Positions 1 to 10,700 of a DNA stretch of 64,000 bases are shown in pieces. The first letter of the stretch is position 1. Each line of letters starts with the position of its first letter. Source of the DNA: Nostoc sp. NIES-4103 (lineage in GTDB: Bacteria > Cyanobacteriota > Cyanobacteriia > Cyanobacteriales > Nostocaceae); the NCBI RefSeq assembly GCF_002368335.1, contig NZ_AP018288.1:2191269-2255268 (forward strand), given 5' to 3'. Made by a program: the position numbers and the translations under genes. The notes beneath the pieces were generated by a model. The model was not told the DNA's origin. It saw only the letters and a list, made by a program, of their open reading frames with translations, and did not search any database.

Positions 1-1242
1 ATCAAAATTGATGTCTTTTTTCTGTTCATCACGGATCAGCTCGCTCAGAAAAGGACGTAAAACATCTTTAAATGGACGAACTAAGCCAGACCAAAATTGC
101 TTCTGCTCCTGCAATAACTGAATATAAGTTTCAGCGCTGTGGGGAAAAGGAATGGTAAATGGGATATCTACAATACCACCAAAGGATATAGACGCACTTT
201 GACCACCGAGTCCTATAACTGTAAAGGCTTCGCCACCGTTAGCATAGTTGCCAATGTAAGTATTTCCGATCCGTATTCCTTCAGGAGCGATCGCTGAGAG
301 AAAGAAAGGAGGATTGTAAGGAAACTTGGGAGCTTCATCTAAAAGATTTTCGAGACGATAACTGAGTTCTTCTCCCATTTGCTCGTTGTAGTAATCTATG
401 AAGGTTGGGTTGCCAATTTTAGGTGAAGCCACCGCATAGACTTTGATATGTAATCCTCCAGCTGAAGCTGGGCCAAACCAGCGTCGTAGTGATAAACCAC
501 CAAATTGGCACAAGGAACCACCCAAGCTGTGACCTGTCACCCATACTTCTATAGGTTCAGTTAAAGGTGATAGCTGAGATAAAAGCTCCTCTTCCAGAAA
601 TTGCAAAATTTTCTCCAGTTCTTCATCGTCATCGATTTCACCGTCAGCAACCACTTTCTCAACTAAATCTTGAGCCTGTTGTTCAAACTCTGCCCCTAGT
701 CGGATTGCTCCTGCGTCAGCTAAAGCCGTGATACAGGCAAATTTCCGCAGTGCAGGTAACTGATGGAGCCGCCGAAAATCTGAAGGTCTTAGCTCACCCC
801 GCAGAGTCTTGAAGAAGAATTGAATTTCATCTGCTACGGACTCAAAGGCGAGATAGAATCCTCTGACGACTTTCGCCCGTTGGATAGACAAATATGCGTA
901 GCGAACCAGTTCCCAATCGAAATCAGCAGTAAAATCAGTCAGTTCCACAGCACCGCGATCGCTAACTATTGATCCTCGGAAGGCAATTGCATACTGATGA
1001 CTACCTGGCGATTCAGTATTTTTCAGCACCAATGCCCGGATATTCGTCTCGTCATTACGGACGGTGTGAACCAACTGCCATCCCTGATTTCGATAGAGAG
1101 CTTTGTAAACTGTCTTTAACTCTATATCATGAACACTGCCATCATCATATTGAAAAATGTCGTATGCATATTGTGAAAATTGTGTCATTAAAATAGCTTC
1201 ATCATAACTAAAGCCTTTACGCAACTTTAACAATGTAGTCAT
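1..1242 (-). CDS. Class 3 lipase family protein (3' end outside window)
   Basis: An open frame of 414 codons runs from ATG at 1242 off the left edge, so the C-terminus is missing. The protein carries the nucleophile elbow VTGHSLGGSL (about residue 235), the G-H-S-L-G-G form typical of class 3 (Rhizomucor-type) alpha/beta-hydrolase lipases. It also has an upstream AIAFRGS strand and a VYAVASPKIGNP segment, both matching that family. No signal peptide or membrane segment is visible, so it is probably a soluble esterase or lipase. A GGAGA-type Shine-Dalgarno sequence lies about 10 bases before the ATG. It follows the PKS operon on the same strand after a 340 bp repeat-bearing gap. It may therefore be a tailoring or release esterase of the cluster, or simply a neighbour. 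Family call is firm, cluster membership is not. Confidence 0.82.
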   Translation of the reverse strand, partial: MTTLLKLRKGFSYDEAILMTQFSQYAYDIFQYDDGSVHDIELKTVYKALYRNQGWQLVHTVRNDETNIRALVLKNTESPGSHQYAIAFRGSIVSDRGAVELTDFTADFDWELVRYAYLSIQRAKVVRGFYLAFESVADEIQFFFKTLRGELRPSDFRRLHQLPALRKFACITALADAGAIRLGAEFEQQAQDLVEKVVADGEIDDDEELEKILQFLEEELLSQLSPLTEPIEVWVTGHSLGGSLCQFGGLSLRRWFGPASAGGLHIKVYAVASPKIGNPTFIDYYNEQMGEELSYRLENLLDEAPKFPYNPPFFLSAIAPEGIRIGNTYIGNYANGGEAFTVIGLGGQSASISFGGIVDIPFTIPFPHSAETYIQLLQEQKQFWSGLVRPFKDVLRPFLSELIRDEQKKDINFD

Positions 1243-1582
1243 CGGTAGGTCTCCATTTAATCATCAAAATGAAAATCGGGCACAAACTAAAACTGAGGAC
1301 TAGGCCTTTCAAGGTGGGTAAAAATCCTCACAAAATTTACCGAATTTTGGGCTTTTCAGCTTAGTGTCTTAGTGCCTTGGTGAGTCCAGTCCCCGTCTTG
1401 GCTTCTGCCGAGATGGGGAACTGGCGTTAGCGCAGCGTTAGCGAGCTTGCGAGCGTCACCCGAAGGGTGGTTTATAAGTCATTTTTTTACCACCAGGACA
1501 CTAAGACACCAAGAAAAAGACATTACACGCTGAAACGGCTAGACATAGGACTACTTACATCATCCGTCCTAAAACTGCTTTT
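1243..1582. repeat. Intergenic repeat region with long hairpin
   Basis: No gene is visible. Arms at 1360-1382 (CTTAGTGTCTTAGTGCCTTG...) and 1489-1513 are imperfect inverted copies. Between them lies a GC-rich dispersed repeat (GTTAGCGAGCTTGCGAGCG). The same arm sequence recurs at 61845-61909, so this is a dispersed family and not gene-specific control. Confidence 0.6.
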
Positions 1583-2041
1583 TCAATCCTTTTTTTCAAT
1601 CCTTTCCCAAGTCAAATAGAATTTCACTAATATGCCTGGTAGGGGAAAAAGTCCACTTAATGTCAAGCGATCATTGTTATCTGTAAATTCAAAAGAGCGT
1701 GGTTGTGCTCCACTGACCGCGAGATTAGAAGCGAAGTCACCGTAATTAATCAGCTTGTCGTCTTTAATTTCATATTTACCACCATAGGAAAGGTAAGTGT
1801 ATCTAGGAAATAGTTGTAGGGCTACCCTCTCCTCTTCGCTTAATTCTCCCAGAAAGACCACGAGTTCTTGCATTGGATCTGGTGGGTTGGGAATCCTCAA
1901 GTGTGCAGAAAAGTATCCTTCTTTTGTATATATGATCTGCCCAGTAGCATCGGGGCCGTACAATTCACTTCTATTACCCTGGTCGTCCTTGATTTCGCTA
2001 CCTGCCAGTCGCCAGACTCCGATAAATTTATTCTGTGTCAT
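1583..2041 (-). CDS. Lipocalin-like domain protein
   Basis: A 152-residue protein with the pattern of the small lipocalin-like family (Pfam Lipocalin_5 type). It opens with FIGVWRLAGSEIKDDQGN, followed by GQIIYTKEGYFSAH, and continues as alternating beta-strands ending in FYLTWERIEK. The usual length of the family is about 140-150 residues, so it appears complete. No signal peptide is seen. Its ATG overlaps the stop of the PKS B gene by 4 bp, so the two are translationally coupled and it belongs to the biosynthetic operon. Single-domain lipocalin-like proteins occur at the ends of PKS/NRPS operons, where binding or cyclising a hydrophobic intermediate has been proposed. A specific reaction here is inference. 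Confidence 0.8.
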   Translation of the reverse strand: MTQNKFIGVWRLAGSEIKDDQGNRSELYGPDATGQIIYTKEGYFSAHLRIPNPPDPMQELVVFLGELSEEERVALQLFPRYTYLSYGGKYEIKDDKLINYGDFASNLAVSGAQPRSFEFTDNNDRLTLSGLFPLPGILVKFYLTWERIEKKD

Positions 2042-5000
2042 TTGCTATTACCAGTTCCTTTTTCTTGAGGATGAACATGATTAAGACAGGCTTTTAATTT
2101 TTGGGCTAACACTTGTACGTTAGGAGTTCTTAAAACGTTGAGGTGATGACCCTGAATCTGATGAATCTCTACTCCTTTTTTAGCGAAATGCCTCCAGCCT
2201 AATGTGTTATCTTGCTCAACTCCCCACAGTTTTTCGTTAGTACGAAACAGATGAATTTTATCTGCATACACCGATGGCACATAGTTGCCACTTGCTAGGA
2301 AGTTCTTCAAGACTACTCGCAACAAGCGATTCACATTTGGTTGACGAGATTTCATCAGCAACTCAGACCGGGGTGCCTGCCTAGATTTAAATTTAGTCTG
2401 AGTTAATTTCCACAATTTTTTCCCAACTCTTTGAACAAGGTTCCTTGGCTTTGATTGATCAGCAGCAAGTGATAGCTCAAGATAGTCGTAGACATACGGC
2501 CAGATGTATGGCAGTAATGACATGGAAATAAACTTCAAAGCTAGGAAAACATTACCTATCTTGTTCAAAGAAGGGGGCGGCGTGTCTATGACAGCTAGTA
2601 AATCTACTTTTTCACCTGCCTTTTCTAGCTGTACAGCCATTTCAAAAGCCACTAGAGCGCCAAAAGACCAAGCAATAATGTGATACGGGCCTGTTGGCTG
2701 AACCGCACGTAGGTCTTTGATATAGTGAGTAGCCATTTCCTCTATGGAGGTGAAGGGTTGCTCGTCGTCACCAAAACCCAGTGATTGCAGCCCGTAAACC
2801 GGTTGCTTTTCTCCTAACAGACACGCCAATTCGTAATAAGGGAAAACCACTCCAGCAACTGGATGGACACAAAAAACAGGTGGTTCACTCCCAGATGGTT
2901 GCAGAGCAACCAGTGAGGATGATGTCTGCCAAGTTTCCACTTGTGTTGGGCTAGCGATCGCCTCTTTGATCTGATTTTCCAGTTTCGCAATACTAGAGCC
3001 ATCAAGGAAGCTTGCTAGCGGTACATCCACTTTTAATTCATTTGATATTCGCTTCCTGAGTTCAATGACTACTAAAGAATCTAGCCCCAGGTTGCTCAGG
3101 GACTGTTCAGTGTCTAATTTTTCAGGAGGAATTCCTAAGACTTGAGCTACTTGCTTTTTGATGACAGATATTAATGATTTATCTGCACTGTCGAATTTTA
3201 TCACTTCGGTAGCATTTTCAGCAAGGCGATCGCTCGCAGCTTCTTGCGGCACTGCATCTAGAGGTGTTATTTGCCTTGCTACATAGCGGATTTGACCACG
3301 AAAGGCTACTTCATCTGCCTGAATCTCTTCAGAGATTTCTGCAAATAAGTATTCAACCTCACCCTCTGTTGTTACTGGGTCTAAATCCACTCGTACACAG
3401 TTTAACCAGGGATGTTCTTGAGCGATCGCCTTGCCGATTTTCCATAAACGAGATTGGGCTAAACCGTAAATATGCGGTTCGATTTCTACTGGTTGTGTTC
3501 CCCTAGTCACTAACCATAAGCTTGGAGCTTGAACAAATCTGCTTGAATTTAAACACTGCACCAAAACAGAGACGCTGCGGCAAGCTTTTTCAACAGTGTT
3601 CTCTAAATCTCGTATTGTAGTGATTTCTGCTTTGATTGCATCCAAACTCCATAAATGGATTATTCCATACACAGGCGATGGTAAAAACTCGGTTATTCGT
3701 TGCCAGTCTGTGAGATTGGTTGCATCTATCTGGAATTCCCAATCTCCTAACTGTTCGTACTTCTCACCAGGAAATACTAGAGTACAGACATCACCCTTAG
3801 CCTGTAAAAGTGCTGCTAACTGTTGACCCCTGCCCTCGGCATCACACAAAATTAACCAATTTTTGCGTTCCACGGAGGCAACGCTATTTTGAGCTACAAT
3901 TACCGACTGGTAGTCGGATAAGCCATCATGGCTAGTCTGTGGCGGAATCGTTGCGGCTTGGGAAAAGCCAGTTTCCTGCAATAGTAAGAGCCATTTGGCA
4001 CCAGAAAGTAAAGCATAATCAGGACGCAAATCGTAGTCAGTAAACCGCCACCAACCTTCTGTTAACCCAAAGGTTAAGTCCACAAATCGCAAACGACCCG
4101 TTAGTTCCAACAATACCAGCATTCCACCAGGAGCTAATAACTGCCGTACATGCTCTAAAGTCTGATGCATATCCTGGGTAGCATGTAAGACATTTGCGGC
4201 AATCACTAGATCAAACTGGTGTAAACCAAAGCCTTGGGTCGAAGGGTCTTGTTCGATATCTAATAGCTGATAGCGCACAAATGGGTAATCTCTGAATTTA
4301 TCCTGCCCCTGAATGCTGAAGAAGTGTGATATGTCAGTGAATACATATTCAGTTTGAGAGGGGTTGAGTATAGGCAGAATATAAGAGGTTGTCAAACCAG
4401 TTCCCGCCCCAATTTCTAATACTCGCAATTTTGATTTGAGTTTCCCCTGGCATTGTTCGAGAGCTAGCAAGACCGTCTTTTGCACTAAGGTTTGCATCAT
4501 CTCGGTAATGGGGGATTCTCGCAACTGCTGATTTGCAGTTTCAAGATAGAAATTGCGGTGTAACAATTCTAACGGATCGCGTTTTCCTTGCAGTACCTCT
4601 GCCAGGTTGTCACCACAATTCTGTAGCATGGACAGTTCCACTTCGGCATCTGGGTATTGAGCCAGGAACTCGTGCATTTTTTCTTGTGGATTTAACCTCT
4701 GCTGCTTTTGAATAACTTCCCATTCGTTGCCCATTTGCAATAGGATACCTGCTTCGGCTAGCATTTCTAGCAGACGACCTAAAAGCTGCTGGTATTGACT
4801 GACCACGCCCAACTTTTTGCCTAGTTCGCCTGTTAAGAAACGCTCCCCAATTTGCCACTGCCACCCCATTTGCTCGAAGGCTTGCAGAACATAGTCCACG
4901 CAGGTAGATTCTAGTTGAAGGAAAAGCTGGTTAAAAATTTGATTACCTGAGTGAGAAAAGAATTCAGCTAACTGGCTCTCTAAGCGCTGGCTGATGGTCA

Positions 5001-7767
5001 TGGGAGATAGGAAATAATCCGTTAGTCGTTTTTGTAACTCCAGAGGTTGCCACTTGGCTTCTGATGAAGTTAGTTTGACTAAATTATTTGACTGTGAAGC
5101 AGCTTCAACCCAGTAACGTTGCCGTTCAAAGGGATAAGTTGGTAAGGGCAGGCGATGACGTTGCTGGTTAGTATAAAATTCTAACCAGTCTATTTGCACA
5201 CCAGCTAGCCACAGTTGCCCTAATGTATTCAACAAGAATGCTACATCAGAATCATGCTGCTGTGGATGGCGTACCGAAGACAGAATAACTTGCTCTGTGT
5301 GATGATCTGGATGTCTTTTGGCTAATGTGCTTAAAGTTCTTCCTGGGCCAACTTCTAAAAGGATGTTACTAGGTTCTTTAAATAGTTCCAACAGACCATC
5401 AGCAAAGCGTACTGTAGAGCGCAAATGCTTAGACCAGTAGCTTGGGTCGGTTGCTTGTGCTGCCGTAATCCAAGTACCTGTAACATTAGACAGGTAAGGA
5501 ATTTCCGGGGGATGCAAGCTGATTTTTTTGACCTTTTGTGTGAATGCATCCAAAATCGGATTCATCATACTGGAATGGAAAGCATGGGAGGTATGCAAAC
5601 GCTGACACTCCACCCCAGTAGAGGCTAGCTGATTCTCCAAGGCTTCTATTGCTGGTGTTGAACCCGAAACCACGCACAAAGATGGCCCGTTCACCGCAGC
5701 TATGGATAGTTCAGCATTTAGCAGGCTTTGACACTCCTTTTCTGCCAGGTGAACAGCCAGCATCGTTCCATGAGGTAGTTGCTGCATCAGCTGTGCCCGT
5801 GCGGCTACCAAAGCCAAGGCATCTTCTAGGGAGAAAACGCCAGCCAGACAGGCGGCTACATATTCACCAATGCTGTGACCTATCATCGCTATGGGATGCA
5901 CTCCCCAATGCATCCATAACTTGGCTAGGGCATACTCGATCGCAAATAGTGCAGGTTGAGCAATGGCTGTCTGTTGCAGTTTTGCTGTAATATCTGCGGT
6001 GTTTTCCTGATTTGGGTATAATATACGCCGTAAATCCAGTCCCAAAACTGGCTGAAGTAACTTTGCACAATGATCAATTTGCTCTTGAAATACAGGCTCA
6101 CTTTCATAAAGTTCCCTGCCCATGTTCACATATTGCGCTCCCTGTCCTGGAAACATAAAAACGATGGAGCGCTCGATGTTTTCTAGGCGGTGAGCGAAAA
6201 CTGGCTGTGATTCTAATAATGTGGTTGCATCGTTAATATCTTTGCATACCACCATGCAACGATGATTGAATTCTCTACGTCCGACGTGGAGTGTGTAAGC
6301 TACATCTGCTAAATCTAGTTCTGGATGCTGATTTAAGTGTTTAGCCAAGTTTGCTGTAGCCGTTGCTAATGCTGAACTGGTTTTGGCAGAAACAACTAAC
6401 AACTGATGCTTTCTCCCCATCTCCCCAGCTTCCCAGTTACCCTGCTTTTCGACAGTGGGGGCTTCTTCGAGAATCACATGAGCATTGGTTCCGCCAATAC
6501 CTAAAGAACTCACTCCTGCACGTCTTGGAGTTTTTCCAGCTTGCCATGGCTGCAATTGGGTGTTTACATAAAAAGGACTATTTGTAAAGTCAATTTGGGG
6601 ATTAGGCTGTTCAAAATTCAAACTAGGTGGAATTAACTTGTGTTTCAAAGCTAAAACAGTTTTAATTACACCTGTGACTCCAGCGGCTGTATTAAGATGA
6701 CCGATATTGGTTTTCACCGAACCGATGGCACAAAAGTTCTTTTTTTCCGTACTATCATGAAAAACGTTTGTCAGGGCAGCAATTTCGATGGGATCACCTA
6801 AACTTGTGCCAGTGCCGTGAGCTTCAATGTAGCTAATGGTCTCAGGCTCAACTCCAGCTAGGGTGAGTGCTTCGGAAACTGCTTCTACTTGACCGTCAAC
6901 GCTGGGTGCAGTGTAACCAACTTTATTCGCACCATCATTGTTAATGGCAGTACCTTTAATAATTGCATGGATGCAGTCTCCATCAGCGATCGCATCTGCC
7001 AACCGCTTTAACACTACAATTCCCACACCATTACCAACAATTGTGCCGCTTGCTTTGGCATCAAAGGCGCGGCAGTGCCCATCTTTTGATAATATGCCGC
7101 CTTCTTGATACAAATAACCTGTTTTTTGGGGTACTAGAAGTGAAATTCCCCCTGCCAATGCCATATCGCATTGGTAATTTAACAAGCTTTGGTAAGCTAA
7201 AGAAATTGCTACTAAGGAAGTAGAACAAGCAGTTTGAACGGTAATACTTGGGCCGCAAAGATTTAACTTATAAGAAACACGGGTACTCAAAAAATCTTTA
7301 TCGTTACCAATTAATTTTTGAAAATTAGTTGCTGACCCTATAGGGTCACGATCAGCATTCAAACTTAAATAAGTATTTAAAGCCGCACCTGCATACACTC
7401 CTATACGACTTTCGCAGCGAGTAGAATCATAGCCAGCATTTTCTAAAGCTGACCAAGCACATTCTAAAAATAAGCGATGTTGTGGGTCAGTACTTTCTGC
7501 TTCTTTAGGATTCAATTCAAAGAAAGCAGCGTCAAATAAATCGATATCTTCTAATATCGCTCCAGATTTGACATAATTAGGGTCGTTAATCAAATCTCGC
7601 CCTACTCCAGCAGCCATTAATTCTGCATCAGTAAAGGTCGTTACTGACTCTACACCATCTCGTAAATTTTGCCAAAATTCTTCTAGATTCTTAGCACCGG
7701 GAAAACGCCCAGCCATCCCAATAATGGCTATATCTTTGAAGTTATCATAATCTGTATTATTATCCAT
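2038..7767 (-). CDS. Type I PKS module B: KS-AT-cMT-(half KR)-ACP-TE
   Basis: 1909 residues. The KS (about 10-435) has active-site C181 in QTACSTSL and the two histidines in EAHGTGT (H317) and NIGHLN (H357). The AT (535-870) has GHSIGEY (S632) and HAFH at 728-731, which predicts malonyl-CoA. A C-methyltransferase domain (900-1290) carries the SAM loop LEIGAGTGL near 1117. Residues 1301-1505 are only the structural half of a KR. The NADPH-binding catalytic half is absent, and the ACP (Ser in LGLDSL, about 1564) follows after a short linker. A C-terminal thioesterase (1630-1909) has AWSFGA (S1701), D1728 and GHH near 1875. The module should add an alpha-methylated (or dimethylated) beta-keto unit and release the chain. 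The start overlaps the upstream gene by 8 bp, and the N-terminus resembles those of PKSs that follow NRPS proteins. Confidence 0.93.
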   Translation of the reverse strand: MDNNTDYDNFKDIAIIGMAGRFPGAKNLEEFWQNLRDGVESVTTFTDAELMAAGVGRDLINDPNYVKSGAILEDIDLFDAAFFELNPKEAESTDPQHRLFLECAWSALENAGYDSTRCESRIGVYAGAALNTYLSLNADRDPIGSATNFQKLIGNDKDFLSTRVSYKLNLCGPSITVQTACSTSLVAISLAYQSLLNYQCDMALAGGISLLVPQKTGYLYQEGGILSKDGHCRAFDAKASGTIVGNGVGIVVLKRLADAIADGDCIHAIIKGTAINNDGANKVGYTAPSVDGQVEAVSEALTLAGVEPETISYIEAHGTGTSLGDPIEIAALTNVFHDSTEKKNFCAIGSVKTNIGHLNTAAGVTGVIKTVLALKHKLIPPSLNFEQPNPQIDFTNSPFYVNTQLQPWQAGKTPRRAGVSSLGIGGTNAHVILEEAPTVEKQGNWEAGEMGRKHQLLVVSAKTSSALATATANLAKHLNQHPELDLADVAYTLHVGRREFNHRCMVVCKDINDATTLLESQPVFAHRLENIERSIVFMFPGQGAQYVNMGRELYESEPVFQEQIDHCAKLLQPVLGLDLRRILYPNQENTADITAKLQQTAIAQPALFAIEYALAKLWMHWGVHPIAMIGHSIGEYVAACLAGVFSLEDALALVAARAQLMQQLPHGTMLAVHLAEKECQSLLNAELSIAAVNGPSLCVVSGSTPAIEALENQLASTGVECQRLHTSHAFHSSMMNPILDAFTQKVKKISLHPPEIPYLSNVTGTWITAAQATDPSYWSKHLRSTVRFADGLLELFKEPSNILLEVGPGRTLSTLAKRHPDHHTEQVILSSVRHPQQHDSDVAFLLNTLGQLWLAGVQIDWLEFYTNQQRHRLPLPTYPFERQRYWVEAASQSNNLVKLTSSEAKWQPLELQKRLTDYFLSPMTISQRLESQLAEFFSHSGNQIFNQLFLQLESTCVDYVLQAFEQMGWQWQIGERFLTGELGKKLGVVSQYQQLLGRLLEMLAEAGILLQMGNEWEVIQKQQRLNPQEKMHEFLAQYPDAEVELSMLQNCGDNLAEVLQGKRDPLELLHRNFYLETANQQLRESPITEMMQTLVQKTVLLALEQCQGKLKSKLRVLEIGAGTGLTTSYILPILNPSQTEYVFTDISHFFSIQGQDKFRDYPFVRYQLLDIEQDPSTQGFGLHQFDLVIAANVLHATQDMHQTLEHVRQLLAPGGMLVLLELTGRLRFVDLTFGLTEGWWRFTDYDLRPDYALLSGAKWLLLLQETGFSQAATIPPQTSHDGLSDYQSVIVAQNSVASVERKNWLILCDAEGRGQQLAALLQAKGDVCTLVFPGEKYEQLGDWEFQIDATNLTDWQRITEFLPSPVYGIIHLWSLDAIKAEITTIRDLENTVEKACRSVSVLVQCLNSSRFVQAPSLWLVTRGTQPVEIEPHIYGLAQSRLWKIGKAIAQEHPWLNCVRVDLDPVTTEGEVEYLFAEISEEIQADEVAFRGQIRYVARQITPLDAVPQEAASDRLAENATEVIKFDSADKSLISVIKKQVAQVLGIPPEKLDTEQSLSNLGLDSLVVIELRKRISNELKVDVPLASFLDGSSIAKLENQIKEAIASPTQVETWQTSSSLVALQPSGSEPPVFCVHPVAGVVFPYYELACLLGEKQPVYGLQSLGFGDDEQPFTSIEEMATHYIKDLRAVQPTGPYHIIAWSFGALVAFEMAVQLEKAGEKVDLLAVIDTPPPSLNKIGNVFLALKFISMSLLPYIWPYVYDYLELSLAADQSKPRNLVQRVGKKLWKLTQTKFKSRQAPRSELLMKSRQPNVNRLLRVVLKNFLASGNYVPSVYADKIHLFRTNEKLWGVEQDNTLGWRHFAKKGVEIHQIQGHHLNVLRTPNVQVLAQKLKACLNHVHPQEKGTGNSK

Positions 7768-10700
7768 AAATCTTTTTCCCTTGCTTGCTTAACAATTGCT
7801 TTTGGCGATTCATAGCTTCAAGTTGTTTGTTAGCGCGATTGCGCCCGGATTTCAAAGCAGTTGAATCTTGTGGTTGTTGATTTAAATATTGTGCTAAAGC
7901 ACTGATAGTGGGATGTTGAAATAAGGAGACTATCGATAAATCTTTGTTCAAAATAGCCCTAAGTTTGCTATGAACCTGAACTATTAATACTGAATGACCG
8001 CCTAGTTCAAAAAAGTTTTGATTTATTCCTACTTGTTGTAAATGTAATACTTCTTGCCAAATGTTAGCAATCATTTTTTCCAACTCTGATTGGGGAGGTG
8101 AATCAGCTAGTCTCAAGTGAGAATGCAGATGATTGGTGAGATTAAATGCACTTAGATCGTGGGAATTAATTAACTGTTTGAGATCGATTTCCCCTGTATC
8201 TGTTAAGGGCATTTTATCGAGTTGGACAAAATGGCAGTGAGTGGGAGTACCGAAGCGATCGCACAATGGCAATGGCTCAATGGACAATTCCTGGGTGTTG
8301 GCTGTGAATAAGGCAGTTAATTGTTGTAAACTTAGACAATCTAAAGTAAAGCGTTGAATATGTGACTTGCTAGCATCCAATCCTATTAAAAGATGGCTAG
8401 AACGATGTGCTAAAGCTATCAACAAAGAATCCATTCCTTGAGAGGGTGAAATAGCACAATAGCCCTTGGCTTGACTAAGTTCTTTCATGGGATAGCCACG
8501 ACTCATGCCAGTTTCATCCCACATACTCCAACTCAAACAATAGCTTTGCCAAGAACTATGTTGTCTTTGATAAGTACTAAAAGCTTCTAGAAAACTATTG
8601 GCTGCTGCATAAGCGCTAACACCTGTACCACCAAAGAAACTATTGACTGAGGAGAAGTGAACGAAGAAACCATGATTTTGATTTTGCAGTAGGTGATGAA
8701 GTACCCAAGTTCCCATTACCTTCTGTTGCAATCTGGCTGTGAAGCTTTCTTGGGTTGCAGATGCTATTAATTCTTCCTGAAGAACTCCCGCTAAATGAAT
8801 CACTCCATCAAATTGAGTTGACCACTGGGATGATACCAAATCAAGGGTTTGTTTCATCTCAGCTAAATTGCAAATATCGACAGCTTTATAGATAACTGAG
8901 CCTGGAAGTTGTTTTAACTGTTGATAAGCTTGAATTTTAGCTGTTAGTTCATCTTCTGCTTCTTGATAATTGTGCCAAGTGTTTTCATCTGGTAAAGGTG
9001 TGCGACCAATCAACAACAAACGGGCTTGGTAATGCTCTAATAAATACTTGGCAATTTTAACGCCAATGCCTCCCAGTCCGCCAGTAATTAAGTAGACGCC
9101 ACCGTTTTTAAAAGGCAGTTCTTGCTGTTGTTCTTTTTCAAAATCTGTCTTTTGCAGACGAGGAACTAAGCGTTGTCCATCTCTATAAGCTACTTCCGCT
9201 TCTGGAGTCAAGGTATAAAATTCTGACAACAGATGAGTTCTATTGATCTCAACTGGTGCAATGGGTAGATCAATGTGGCGACATTGCAACCAAGGCATTT
9301 CCTGCGGGATGGTTTTGAGCAAGCCTAAAACTGTTGCTTTTGAGGGGGCGATCGCGTCAGTTGGTAAAATAGATTGGCTGCAACTAGCTACAAACAGCAA
9401 CTGTATATGATCTTTTGTTTCATGCAACTGCTCTATTGCTTTCACTAAAAACAGTAAGCTGTAAAGTCCTTTTTGTTGACTAACCTCAAGAACTTCCAGA
9501 TTGGAGATGCCATTGTTATCAGTTTCATAATTCCAGAGGTGGAAAATATGACCAATGGAATAATTGTGAGTTTTTAATGATTTGATTAAACGCTGATAAT
9601 CTTCTTCATCAGTAGGATTGATCACATAACGTTCACCGCTCATTTGCACAAAATTATTTCCTGTCTCAATTTTGATACAAGGATAATTTTGCGCTTCCAG
9701 CTTTTGACAAACTGATTGTCCTAATCCCAAATCATCAAGGAATACTATCACCGCTTGTTTGACAGTTGAAATCGGATTAGTTCGAGCTTGTTTTTGACAC
9801 CAGACTTTCTGATAAAACCAATCAGGAATAGTATTCTTGCCTAGTTGAATATCAATTTCTTGAATCAACGCACTAAAATCACCAGACTCTAGTTTCTGTT
9901 TGAGTTGAGAACGCTGAATTTTGCCACTTGTAGTTTTAGGAAATTGCTGACGTTCTACAGGAATTACATAAGTGGGAGTAATTCCTAACTGAGAGCTAAC
10001 TTCTCTTCTAATAGCTTGAATAACTTCCACATTGAGTTGAGACTCTTCTTTTTCAGGTGAGAAGAAAATTGCTAATCCCTCAGTTCCTGTCTGTTGGTTA
10101 GAGAATGCACAAGCACCTGCATAAGTGGGAGCTACACCACTGATACTATTAACGATATCTTCGATTTCATAACAGTAATAATTAGCTCCGTTAATAATAA
10201 TTACTTCCTTCTCTCGTCCAGTTAAAACAAGATGACCTTTCAGAATAAAGCCTAAGTCTCCTGTATTAAACCAGCCATTTCCCACAAAAGCTTCTGCATT
10301 AGCTTGAGGATTATTGAGATAACCTGGGGTAACTACTTTTCCCTTAATTTGCAAGCGTCCTATTACACCTTCTGGTAAAAGGGAATTTTCATGATCAACT
10401 ATGCGAATTTGTACTCCGGGAACTGGAAGACCAAGGTCAGTAAACTCAATTGCATCTATGTGAGAATCTGTTGTGAGTTCTAACTGACGACCAACAGAAG
10501 ATTTGTTAATTCTATAAATATCAGTTTCCTCGTTAAACTGATTTTGATAAGTCATGCAAGTACAGACTTCAGCCATGCCAAAAGCAGGTTGCATAACTTG
10601 GGAAGAAATACCAAAAGGTGCAGTTGAAATCAGAAATTCTCGTATAACTCTAGGAGTTACCTGTTCTCCTGCATTCATCAAGAATTTCAATGACGAAAGA

